Source of the DNA: Parvularculaceae bacterium | Lineage (GTDB): Bacteria > Pseudomonadota > Alphaproteobacteria > Caulobacterales > Parvularculaceae | Length of the DNA: 38,354 nt | Direction of reading: 5' to 3' | Assembly: GCA_021776465.1 (NCBI GenBank) | Contig: JAJFFU010000025.1 | Span: 1-38,354 of the forward strand | Shown here: piece after piece, positions 23,606-31,131 of the stretch | Numbering within the stretch: the first letter of the stretch is position 1 | Layout: every line of letters starts with the position of its first letter | Notes under the pieces: generated by a model | The model's database searches: none | The model's input: the letters and a program-made list of their open reading frames with translations, nothing else | What the model was told of the DNA's origin: nothing | Made by a program: the position numbers and the translations under genes

Positions 23606-25036
23606 TTGTCCAGCACTGTCGCTGCGCCTGAAAAAAAGCCTGCAAAATTTCTGCACGGCGATTTAATGGGCCACATCATCGTCATGTCGCTGACGTCCAG
23701 CGCCGGGCTTGTTTCTATTTTTCTTGTCGATTTGGCGGACCTTTATTTCATTTCGCTGCTCGGAAAAAAGGAGCTGGCGGCTGCCGTCGGGTTCGCGGGC
23801 ACGCTTTTATTTTTCAATATGTCGATGACGATCGGCCTGATGATCGCGATGTCGGCGCTTGCCGCGCAACGCATCGGCCGGGACGAGCCGGAGGAGGCAA
23901 GGCGGATCGCCACCAGCGTTGCGGTCGCCTCGGTTGCGATTGCGATTGTTCTGGCGGTGCTGTTTTGGGTTTACGCGCCGCAAATGCTCGATCTTATTGG
24001 CGCTGTCGGTGAAACCCGCGACATGGCCGCGCGGTATATGCGTATCGTGGTCCCGTCACTGCCGTTGGCGGCGCTCGCCATGATCGCCTCAGGGCTGTTG
24101 CGGGCCCATGGCGATGCGCGCCGCGCCATGAACGCGACCCTCGCTGCTGGCGCGGTCAACGCCATATTGGACCCTGTTTTGATATTTGCGCTCGGCCTCG
24201 GCCTTGATGGCGCAGCGCTGGCGTCGGTGGCCGCGCGGATCGCCATGGCGGCGACGGCGATCATCCCGATTATCAGGCATTATGGCGGGTTCGCGCCGTT
24301 TAACGCCGGCCAGTTTTTGCGCGATTTGCGACCAATATTCGGTATCGCAATGCCAGCGATCCTTACCAATGTTGCAACGCCGATCGGCGGCATTATCGTA
24401 ACGCGCGCCATTGCGCCTTATGGCGATGCGGCGGTCGCCGGTTTCGCTGTCATCTTACGCCTGACACCGCTGGCTTTTTGTGTGCTGTTCTCTCTTTCCG
24501 GCGCCGTCGGACCGATTGTCGGGCAAAATTTCGGCGGCGGCGCCTATGATCGCGTGCGTGAAACGCTGCGAAAGTCCTTGTTTTTTGCGGCAATATATAC
24601 GCTCGCCATTTGGGGCGTATTGTTTAGCCTTAACGGCGCCATCGCGCGCGCGTTTGGTTTAACCGGAGACGGTGGCGCGCTGGTGTTCTGGTTCGCCGCT
24701 GTCGTTGCGCCGCTATATTTCTTTAACGGCGCGCTCTTCATTTCGAACGCTGCTTTCAACAATTTGAAAAGACCGCTTTGGTCGACCTGGCTTAACTGGG
24801 GCAGGAACACGATCGGCACGGCGCCGTTCGTTTTTGCCGGGTCCGCTATTGCAGGCGCGCCGGGCGTTATTGTGGCGCAGGCAATCGGCGGAATTGCTTT
24901 TGCGATAATCGGCGTTTGGCTCGGCTTTCGGCTGATCGCTGCGTATGATGCGGGCCGCGCTGACCCGGCGGCGGGCTCGGATGTGCCGCTTGCGCGCGCC
25001 CGCCCGGCGCCGCCGCTTTCATCGCCCCGGCTTTAA
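23606..25036 (+). CDS. MATE-family efflux transporter
   Basis: 476 aa with about 12 TM helices. The opening GDLMGHIIVMSLTSSAGLVSIFLVDLADLYFISLLGKKELAAAVGFA and the mid-protein IFGIAMPAILTNVATPIGGIIVTRAIAPYGDAAVAGFAVILRL are typical MATE repeats. The family exports cationic drugs or metabolites using Na+ or H+ gradients across the inner membrane. The start is uncertain: a TTG at 23606 gives a 20-residue lead-in usual for MATE proteins, while the ATG at 23666 (MGHIIVM) would cut into it; no good ribosome binding site is seen for either. The C-terminal tail is Ala/Pro/Arg-rich. Confidence 0.9.
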   Translation: MSSTVAAPEKKPAKFLHGDLMGHIIVMSLTSSAGLVSIFLVDLADLYFISLLGKKELAAAVGFAGTLLFFNMSMTIGLMIAMSALAAQRIGRDEPEEARRIATSVAVASVAIAIVLAVLFWVYAPQMLDLIGAVGETRDMAARYMRIVVPSLPLAALAMIASGLLRAHGDARRAMNATLAAGAVNAILDPVLIFALGLGLDGAALASVAARIAMAATAIIPIIRHYGGFAPFNAGQFLRDLRPIFGIAMPAILTNVATPIGGIIVTRAIAPYGDAAVAGFAVILRLTPLAFCVLFSLSGAVGPIVGQNFGGGAYDRVRETLRKSLFFAAIYTLAIWGVLFSLNGAIARAFGLTGDGGALVFWFAAVVAPLYFFNGALFISNAAFNNLKRPLWSTWLNWGRNTIGTAPFVFAGSAIAGAPGVIVAQAIGGIAFAIIGVWLGFRLIAAYDAGRADPAAGSDVPLARARPAPPLSSPRL

Positions 25037-25225
25037 ACGGGCGCTTCGCGAAGCCGTTTTGTCAGCGTCCATCGCGTCAACGTCTCGCCCTGCCGATTCA
25101 ATGTTGATTGAACGACGAGGGGCCGGTATCGAAAATTACTATCTGTGTACAGACGCTTCCGGGCGTTCTTTCGGTTGTGCGGGCGCACTCATCGTAAGGG
25201 GACGATAAGAAAGGGAAGCACTGTC

Positions 25226-25612
25226 ATGTCTAAAACAATTCTGGCCGCATTTGCGGCGCTTATTGCTGTGTCTGCAACCGCTGTTGCGGCCGATTACGCA
25301 GAACTCAAGGAAGGATATTCATCTGAAGGTTTTGCCAATGCTGATGAAAGATGGCGCCGCCTGACGTCAAACCGTTACGGCGCATGTTCGCGTTACGGCG
25401 ACAAGACGAATACGAGATTGAATGTTCTTGTGGACAGTTATCTCGCGATCGGGTCGGCGCTTGACGCCAACAATGAGGCTGCTGCGATGGCGGCGACGGA
25501 ACGGCTGTCACGCGCTATCAATATAAACGGCCGGTTTGAAGAATGCTGGAACGAGGTTTCTCGCCGCGCTGGCGTGACGCGGGAGTTCCGCGAGATGATC
25601 AAAAGAATGTAA
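25226..25612 (+). CDS. Small secreted protein of unknown function
   Basis: 128 aa from the ATG at 25226, with AAGGGAAG 8 bases upstream. A signal peptide (MSKTILAAFAALIAVSATAVAA) probably cleaves after AVAA. The mature protein is helical and charged, with only two cysteines (YGACSRYG and FEECWNEV) that could form a disulfide. I recognise no family. It is monocistronic: 189 bases from the MATE gene and followed by a strong hairpin. Confidence 0.8.
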   Translation: MSKTILAAFAALIAVSATAVAADYAELKEGYSSEGFANADERWRRLTSNRYGACSRYGDKTNTRLNVLVDSYLAIGSALDANNEAAAMAATERLSRAININGRFEECWNEVSRRAGVTREFREMIKRM

Positions 25613-25622
25613 TGACGCTTTT

Positions 25623-25650
25623 GCCGAGCGCGTTTGCTGGCGCGCTCGGC
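25623..25650. terminator. Bidirectional terminator between convergent genes
   Basis: GCCGAGCGCG and CGCGCTCGGC make a perfect 10-bp stem with an 8-base loop. T-rich sequence lies on both sides (GAATGTTTTG to the right, CTTTTG to the left). It separates the small secreted protein gene from the minus-strand DUF4199 gene. Confidence 0.75.
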
Positions 25651-25681
25651 GAATGTTTTGCGACCTTATCGTTTCGCTCGC

Positions 25682-26215
25682 TTAGCTGCGGGCCGGTAAT
25701 GTTTTGGGGTTTTGCAAAACCGCGGCCGAGACTACTGAAATCAACAACCCCACGGGGAAGATTTCGGAAAATGTAATCGGCATACGGAGCAGCGGGTTGC
25801 TGTAGTATTTCTCCATCGCCGCCATGTCGGCGATGAGCTTTTCAAGCTCAGCACCGGCCATTCCCGCAGCTTGCTTTTTCTCTATGACCGCGGATGTGTA
25901 TTGTTCGATATAGGCGTGGTCGGAGATCGCGAGATAGATTTCCCAGCCGATCACGTAAAACACGCCGGCGATAGCGGCGATCGCAAGGCCGGTCAGAAAG
26001 GCCGGCGCGAACTTGATTACGCCCCCGTGATTGACGTCGCGATGGCGTTTGACGCCGACAAAAATCAGCGTCAATGCAACCAGCATTGTAAGGTAGCCGA
26101 AGACCTGGCCTGAGGCGGCGCCATTTTTGTCGCCTTCCAGAACAATACCAAAAGTCATGACCCCGATGACAATCGTCCCGGCTATCGCCCCGTAGATTAA
26201 TGCAATGCGCAGCAT
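25682..26215 (-). CDS. DUF4199 membrane protein
   Basis: 177 aa with four predicted TM segments (about 3-25, 38-55, 68-92 and 148-168). The GEIYLAI-like central part with a charged loop (IEKKQAAGMAGAELEKLIADMAAMEKYY) and PITFSEIFPVGLLISVVSAAVL are typical of DUF4199, a family of unknown function. It follows the LuxR-type regulator on the same strand with a 116-base gap. I have seen such regulator/DUF4199 neighbours in related genomes, so it may be the regulator's target or sensor partner; that is inference. Confidence 0.83.
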   Translation of the reverse strand: MLRIALIYGAIAGTIVIGVMTFGIVLEGDKNGAASGQVFGYLTMLVALTLIFVGVKRHRDVNHGGVIKFAPAFLTGLAIAAIAGVFYVIGWEIYLAISDHAYIEQYTSAVIEKKQAAGMAGAELEKLIADMAAMEKYYSNPLLRMPITFSEIFPVGLLISVVSAAVLQNPKTLPARS

Positions 26216-26331
26216 GATGGTTCGCCTTTTCTAATTGCGTCTGATGAACGGCGACAATTGATGCTGAAAAATTCCGAAACGCTATCGCCCGAAGGGGTGA
26301 TTCTGGCAAAATCGCCCGAAATTCTCCGGCT

Positions 26332-26745
26332 TCAAGGGATCAGCGACAGTGACCGGGCCTTGTCGACAGCCTCGGTGCGCCGCGCGGCGCCGAGTTTTTC
26401 GTAAAGTCGGGCGAGATGGGTTTTCACCGTATTGGGCGAGACGCCGAGCTTTCGAGCGATCTCCTTGTTGGAAAGGCCGGTGGCGAGCAGTTCCAGCGTT
26501 TCAAATTCGCGCGCGGAAACGCCGAGGGATTTAATCGCCGCTTCGTTCTTCTCGAAGCCTTCCCCGGCGTTGCGTTTCGTCAGGCGCCAGCCCGCCCAGC
26601 CGCCGAGGGCGGCGAAGGCGGCGGCGATGAAGATGAGGTAGATTTCGCCGGTGAAAACCCGCGTCACATATTTAAATTCGAGCCAGGCAAAGAGCGCAGC
26701 GGCGATGGCGAGTGCGATAGCGTAAGCGACAATGGTTCGCTTCAT
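26332..26745 (-). CDS. Membrane-tethered LuxR-type transcription regulator
   Basis: 137 aa from the ATG at 26745, preceded by AAAGGG. Two N-terminal TM helices (about 5-22 and 35-54) are followed by a short linker and a complete LuxR/GerE helix-turn-helix: LGVSAREFETLELLATGLSNKEIARKLGVSPNTVKTHLARLYEKL (74-118). There is no receiver domain, so it is a one-component regulator held at the inner membrane. A much longer upstream frame exists but is low-complexity. Its ATG is 4 bases after the stop of the glycerophosphodiesterase gene, so the two are one operon. Likely input is the membrane state or a TM partner such as the DUF4199 protein. Confidence 0.9.
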   Translation of the reverse strand: MKRTIVAYAIALAIAAALFAWLEFKYVTRVFTGEIYLIFIAAAFAALGGWAGWRLTKRNAGEGFEKNEAAIKSLGVSAREFETLELLATGLSNKEIARKLGVSPNTVKTHLARLYEKLGAARRTEAVDKARSLSLIP

Positions 26746-26749
26746 ATCG

Positions 26750-27721
26750 CTACCCTTTCGATACGCCGCAGACGCCGTCGGTTGGCGCACGGCCCGCCTC
26801 CAGCAGCGCGCTATAGGCGGCGCGCGGTCGGTCCGTGGCGATGATGTCCGCGCCGTCGGCCGCGATTTCGGCGTAGCGTTGCTCTGCGCTGTCTCTGGCG
26901 ATCGCCGCATCAATGGAGTTTGCGCCGCCGAGCGTCCCGAAGATGCCCTCAATGCCCCGTCGGTCGAGGAGGGAAAAGAGCCGTGGCCGCGGCTGTTCAG
27001 TGCCCGTGAAGGCGATCAGGCGGTTTTCAGGGACCCCGGCGGCAATGGCCCTGTTGAGCTCTGATTGAGAATTCACAGACAGTGAAATCATCATATCCGG
27101 GGCCAGTGAGTGGAGTTTTTGCGCGGAAGCCATGGAATAGGCGATCAGGATAACGCGGTCCTCCGCACCCTGACGATATATCTCGTCAATGACATTTCCA
27201 TAGCGCGCAGAGCGTTTGAAATCGACCTGTACAATCGTTCGCGATTTGGCCCAGGCGAGGACGTCGGAAAATTTTGGCGGGGCGAAATTTGAAGCATGCC
27301 CGGCGTCATCTTCGAGGCGCATGTTCTCTATGTCGTCCCAACGCGCTTTGTCCGCAAAGCCTGCGCCAGTGGTTGTGCGCTCGAGCCGGTCGTCGTGCAT
27401 GAGAAAAAGAATGCCGTCTGCAGTTTGCGCAACGTCGATTTCAATCATCGCCGGAACGGCGTCGAGGGTTGCTTGCAAGGTTTCCAGGGCATTTTCCGGA
27501 AAGCCCGCAGCAGGCCCGCCGCGATGGGCGGAAACAAGCGCGAGCCCTGCGCCATCGAGGCAATCAAAGAAGCTGTTGAGGTTGCCGCCGGGGGCCAGGG
27601 ACCAGCCGGGGGCGGCGCCGTCTTCAGCGTGTTGTGCGTCATTCGAGGGCGCATCCGCCTCGCCGCATCCGATCAGCAACGCCGCCGCGCATATTGCGGT
27701 AATAGCTTGAAAATACTTCAT
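26750..27721 (-). CDS. Glycerophosphodiester phosphodiesterase family lipoprotein
   Basis: 323 aa. A lipoprotein signal ends at LIGC (C19). The GDPD TIM-barrel motifs are present: H66-R-G-G with E76 (SAHRGG...PENALETL), E94/D96 (MIEIDVAQTADG), catalytic H109 (FLMHDDRLERTTTG) and late DIIATDRP. The family hydrolyses glycerophosphodiesters to glycerol-3-phosphate and an alcohol; a lipid-anchored periplasmic or outer-membrane form would recycle lipid headgroups. First gene of the operon with the tethered LuxR-type regulator. Confidence 0.9.
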   Translation of the reverse strand: MKYFQAITAICAAALLIGCGEADAPSNDAQHAEDGAAPGWSLAPGGNLNSFFDCLDGAGLALVSAHRGGPAAGFPENALETLQATLDAVPAMIEIDVAQTADGILFLMHDDRLERTTTGAGFADKARWDDIENMRLEDDAGHASNFAPPKFSDVLAWAKSRTIVQVDFKRSARYGNVIDEIYRQGAEDRVILIAYSMASAQKLHSLAPDMMISLSVNSQSELNRAIAAGVPENRLIAFTGTEQPRPRLFSLLDRRGIEGIFGTLGGANSIDAAIARDSAEQRYAEIAADGADIIATDRPRAAYSALLEAGRAPTDGVCGVSKG

Positions 27722-27732
27722 AATATCCCCCT

Positions 27733-28704
27733 TTATGGCGTTATGATAGTCGCGCCGGCGCTGTCTCCACTTTCCAGCAGACGGTGCGCGTCGGCAATGT
27801 CGGCCAGCGCAAAACGATTGCCGATGCTGGGCTTTAGCGCCCCTTTCGTAATCATCTGAAACAGCGCCGAGGCCATGTCGGGCAGGCGGTCCGGCGTTGC
27901 ATAGTGAAAGAGCGTCGGCCGGGTGAGGGTGAGCGAGCCGCGCCTTGCAAGGTCAAGCGGCTGCACGGCCGGGACCGGGCCTGACGCATTGCCATAGGTC
28001 GCCATATGGCCGCGAAGCGCCAGCGAGTCGAGCGACGCTTCAAATGTCGCCGCCCCAACGGAGTCATAAACAACATCGACGCCGCGCCCGTTTGTGAGGT
28101 TGCGAACGTCGGCGGAAATCGATGTAGTCTTTGTACGGACAATAACATCCGCAGCGCCATTCTGGAGCGCCGCCGCCGCTTTCGTTTGTGAACCGACAAC
28201 TGCAATGACGCGCGCGCCAATATCGGCGGCCCATTGCGTCAGGAGCGTGCCGACGCCGCCGGAAGCGGCGTATATAAGGCAGGAATGGTGTGCTTTGAGC
28301 GCAAAAACGTCGCGCACAAGCATGTAGGCGGTAAGGCCTTTCAAAAATACTGCGGCGGCGATTTCGTCATCGACGCCATCGGGGATTTTTGCCGCGACGG
28401 CGGCGGGACAAAGCGTCGTCGTTGCGTAGGCGCGCCCGCCCGAGAGATAGGCGACGCGATCACCCGGCGCTAACGTATCGACATCATCGCCAACGGCCTC
28501 GACGACGCCGGCGCCTTCCTGTCCGAGGATGGCTGGGAAGGCGATCGGATAAAGGCCTTTGCGCTGGTAAATATCGATGAAATTGAGGCCGATAGCGGCG
28601 TTTCGCACTAAAATATCGTTCGGGCCGGGCGCGCCGGGATTATGGTCGCGCAGCTCGAAATTTTCCGGCCCGCCGACCTCATCCAGAAAAACCGCTCGTT
28701 CCAT
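27733..28704 (-). CDS. qor: NADPH:quinone oxidoreductase (zinc-independent MDR family)
   Basis: 323-324 aa from the ATG at 28704, which has GGAGCGG upstream. Features of quinone oxidoreductase: FIDIYQRKGLYPIAFPAILGQEGAGVVEAVG near the N-terminus, GDRVAYLSGGRAYA, and the nucleotide-binding AASGGVGTLLTQWA in a Rossmann fold. No structural zinc cysteines are seen, as expected. It reduces quinones with NADPH. The gene ends 12 bases upstream of the glycerophosphodiesterase start, so it may head that operon. Confidence 0.92.
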   Translation of the reverse strand: MERAVFLDEVGGPENFELRDHNPGAPGPNDILVRNAAIGLNFIDIYQRKGLYPIAFPAILGQEGAGVVEAVGDDVDTLAPGDRVAYLSGGRAYATTTLCPAAVAAKIPDGVDDEIAAAVFLKGLTAYMLVRDVFALKAHHSCLIYAASGGVGTLLTQWAADIGARVIAVVGSQTKAAAALQNGAADVIVRTKTTSISADVRNLTNGRGVDVVYDSVGAATFEASLDSLALRGHMATYGNASGPVPAVQPLDLARRGSLTLTRPTLFHYATPDRLPDMASALFQMITKGALKPSIGNRFALADIADAHRLLESGDSAGATIITP

Positions 28705-28826
28705 GTCGCCGCTCCGTTCCTGATCGCACCGGCAATACCCATTGCGGCAGCGACTATCCAGCACAATCGCCGCTGTTACGGCGCGGCGCAATTCGCTAGG
28801 CTGCGGGGCGAAAAGGAGAAATTCCG

Positions 28827-29069
28827 ATGAAAATCACTGTTAACCTTGATGTCACACCGCAGGAAGCCCGCTCATTTTTCGGCATGCCTGATGTGGAGCC
28901 GATGAACGCCATGATCATGGCCGAGATGCAAAAACGGGCCAAGGATTCGATGGATACCCTTGCCGACCCGGAACGGCTTGTCGCTGCTTGGATCAATATG
29001 GGCGGCAAGGGCGTGGAAGGCATTCAGGCAATGATGGGCGCCGCGATGGGCGCGGGTAAGAAAAAATAG
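28827..29069 (+). CDS. DUF6489 family protein
   Basis: 80 aa. The pattern MKITVNLDVTPQEARSFFGMPDVEPMNAMIMAEMQKR fits DUF6489 as I remember it, a small cytoplasmic alphaproteobacterial protein of unknown function; the tail is Met/Gly/Lys-rich. AAAAGGAG lies 7-8 bases before the ATG. It is 31 bases upstream of mnmE on the same strand and probably shares its transcript. Confidence 0.85.
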   Translation: MKITVNLDVTPQEARSFFGMPDVEPMNAMIMAEMQKRAKDSMDTLADPERLVAAWINMGGKGVEGIQAMMGAAMGAGKKK

Positions 29070-29100
29070 CTGGGCCCAGCGGTCCCGGGCGCCTGCCAAT

Positions 29101-30438
29101 ATGAACGCCGATGATACGATTTTCGCACGCGCGTCGGGCGCCGGTAAGGCCGGCGTCGCGGTTTATCGCGTCTCCGGACCGAAATCTCATCACATCGCCA
29201 GCGCATTAGTTGGTAAGCGGACGAAATCGCGAATGGCTGTAATGGCCGCGCTGAGTGATCCGGCCAGCGGCGCGCCGATTGATCGCGGCCTGGTCATACT
29301 GTTCGATGGACCGGCGAGTTTCACCGGCGAAGACACCGCCGAATTTCATCTGCATGGCGCCCGCGCGGTCGAGGCGTCCCTTTATGAAACGCTTTCCTCG
29401 CTCGATGCCCGGCCGGCTGAGGCTGGCGAGTTCACCCTTCGCGCGCTGAAGAACGGGAAGCTTGATCTGGCGCAAGCTGAGGCGCTTGCCGATCTTATCG
29501 ATTCCGAAACGACCCTTCAAAGAATGCAGGCTTTGGGGCAACTCGACGGCCGGTTGTCGGTGGTCGCTGAAAATTGGCGGTCGCAGCTTCTAAGCATTCT
29601 TGTTCCCCTCGAAGCGGACATAGACTTCCCGGATGAAGATGATGTGCCGGCGGCTGTGGCGGCTCGCGCCGGTCCGGCAATTAATCAGCTTAAGGATGAA
29701 TTAACCACACACCTTGCCAATTCAGGACGTGCACGGATGATCAGGGAAGGCGTCTCAATCGCGATCATTGGCGCCCCGAATGCCGGCAAATCATCGCTGG
29801 TCAATGCGCTTGCCGGATCCGATGTCGCGATCGTTTCCGATCAACCCGGCACCACACGCGACATTGTCGAAACACGCCTTGACCTTAACGGGATTGTGGC
29901 GACGGTCGCTGACACGGCGGGACTGCGTGCTGCGGCCAGTGACGATATTGAGGCAGAAGGTATGGCTCGCGCCCGTGCGCGCGCTGCTGCAGCCGACATC
30001 CGGGTTTTGGTGATCGATCCCGCCGCTGCTGTTCCACGTGAAACAATGCCGCTCCTGAGGCCGGGTGATTTTCTGGTTTGGTCGAAGGCGGACTTAGGCG
30101 CGGCCGCGCCGGAGACGGCCTGCCCTGAGCGCGTCAGGGAAATCGCCGTATCAGCAAAAACCGGCGCGGGGTTAGCCGATCTTGTCGCCGGTATGACCGA
30201 AAATGTTTCACGTGAAGCGCTCCGAGATGAGCCGGCGCTGACCCGCGCCCGTCATGTGAAGGCGGTTCAGGACGCCCTCGCCGCCCTCATCCGCGCCGAG
30301 GCCAACATCGAGCGAGGCCCGGAACTCGCTGCCGAGGACGCCCGCCTGGCGGCCCGGGCGCTCGGCCAGATCACCGGCGCCGTTGGCGTAGAAGACGTCC
30401 TCAGTGAGATATTCTCCAGCTTTTGCATTGGAAAATAG
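29101..30438 (+). CDS. mnmE: tRNA modification GTPase MnmE
   Basis: 445 aa. With MnmG it installs the cmnm5 group on wobble uridine 34. The N-terminal tetrahydrofolate-binding domain (about 1-118) and helical domain surround a G domain: G1 GAPNAGKS (224-231), G2 TTRD, G3 DTAG (271-274). G4 reads SKAD (328-331), where the usual motif is NKxD. The C-terminal FCIGK supplies the conserved cysteine. Two parS-like sites are embedded in its reading frame at 30030 and 30204, the codons giving VPRET and VSREA. Confidence 0.97.
   Translation: MNADDTIFARASGAGKAGVAVYRVSGPKSHHIASALVGKRTKSRMAVMAALSDPASGAPIDRGLVILFDGPASFTGEDTAEFHLHGARAVEASLYETLSSLDARPAEAGEFTLRALKNGKLDLAQAEALADLIDSETTLQRMQALGQLDGRLSVVAENWRSQLLSILVPLEADIDFPDEDDVPAAVAARAGPAINQLKDELTTHLANSGRARMIREGVSIAIIGAPNAGKSSLVNALAGSDVAIVSDQPGTTRDIVETRLDLNGIVATVADTAGLRAAASDDIEAEGMARARARAAAADIRVLVIDPAAAVPRETMPLLRPGDFLVWSKADLGAAAPETACPERVREIAVSAKTGAGLADLVAGMTENVSREALRDEPALTRARHVKAVQDALAALIRAEANIERGPELAAEDARLAARALGQITGAVGVEDVLSEIFSSFCIGK
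30030..30045. promoter_or_regulatory. parS: parS-like site 1 (15/16)
   Basis: TGTTCCACGTGAAACA differs from the consensus TGTTTCACGTGAAACA at one base. It lies within mnmE. Confidence 0.85.
30204..30219. promoter_or_regulatory. parS: parS-like site 2 (14/16)
   Basis: TGTTTCACGTGAAGCG keeps the core TTTCACGTGAA and differs at two outer bases. It lies within mnmE. Confidence 0.7.
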
Positions 30439-30444
30439 GCGCAA

Positions 30445-30462
30445 AGGCGGACTAGACCGCCT
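30445..30462. terminator. Hairpin between mnmE and the convergent small gene
   Basis: AGGCGG and CCGCCT form a perfect 6-bp stem with a 6-base loop just after the mnmE stop; the stop of the minus-strand gene at 30452 lies in its loop. No T-run, so termination is only likely, not certain. Confidence 0.45.
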
Positions 30463-30691
30463 CCGCCGTTATCGAGCGCAACTGCTTGGCCGCCCGCAAC
30501 AAGACGCCTGCCGCGTCTTTTTCGCCGCGCATTTCGAGGCGGGACGCGATCCGTTCATAACTGCGGATCTTCTCGCATTGGCGCCGTCGGAGGACGCGCT
30601 TGATCATTTGTGCTTCGAGATTATCAGTCGTTTCTGTGTTGCGTCCGAAGGCCGCCTGTTGGTGTTTCAAAACCGCACTTTGCATAGCCAT
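30452..30691 (-). CDS. Small hypothetical protein (79 aa)
   Basis: No family recognised. A good ribosome binding site (GGAAGGGA about 8 bases upstream) precedes ATG-GCT-ATG, giving either MAMQSAVLKHQ or MQSAVLKHQ. The protein is helical and basic (IKRVLRRRQCEKIRSYERIASRLEMRG), with a C-terminal LLRAAKQLRSI. It is the only minus-strand gene between mnmE and mnmG and starts about 115 bases from the perfect parS. Confidence 0.65.
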   Translation of the reverse strand: MAMQSAVLKHQQAAFGRNTETTDNLEAQMIKRVLRRRQCEKIRSYERIASRLEMRGEKDAAGVLLRAAKQLRSITAEAV

Positions 30692-30806
30692 GGATCAATC
30701 CCTTCCTGAGCCCGTCTTCATCGACAGTATGGCCAGTGCTGCAGCGCCCGTGCCGGAGAACATTGCCGATCCGTAGCCTTTCCAATTTGTAAAATCGCCA
30801 TCGCGA

Positions 30807-30822
30807 TGTTTCACGTGAAACA
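30807..30822. promoter_or_regulatory. parS: parS site 3 (16/16), intergenic
   Basis: TGTTTCACGTGAAACA is a perfect palindrome and an exact match to the bacterial chromosomal parS consensus. It is the only copy outside a long reading frame and a likely main ParB nucleation site. Confidence 0.95.
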
Positions 30823-30855
30823 GTTTTGTAAGGGCGCGGAGGTATCCTCGGCCCC

Positions 30856-31086
30856 ATGTGTATCGGCCTCGACAGTGGATTGCTTGTTCCCTTGCTGGCG
30901 GTTTTCGCCGCCCTCGTTTTGACGACGTTCTTTAACGTACGGCGGTTTATTCGGGCTGTCCGCGGTGTTTCCGATGAGCGGGGATGGATTGAAGCGATGC
31001 ACGATTGCGGGCCGCAGCTCCTCACCAACGGGATTTGGATATTCATTGCATTCCTGACGGCAAGGTCCTGCGGCGCCTTTCTCTGA
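30856..31086 (+). CDS. Small membrane protein of unknown function
   Basis: 76 aa with two hydrophobic helices (about 7-25 and 56-71) joined by a charged loop (RRFIRAVRGVSDERGWIEAMHDCG). GGAGG stands 14 bases before the ATG, rather far. The gene lies between the perfect parS and mnmG on the same strand. The hydrophobic pattern and absence of a better overlapping candidate support it, but no family is recognised and it may not be expressed. Confidence 0.5.
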   Translation: MCIGLDSGLLVPLLAVFAALVLTTFFNVRRFIRAVRGVSDERGWIEAMHDCGPQLLTNGIWIFIAFLTARSCGAFL

Positions 31087-31131
31087 TTGATCAATTCCCA
31101 AAAGGACCGTGGGCGCCTATATGGCGGTCCC

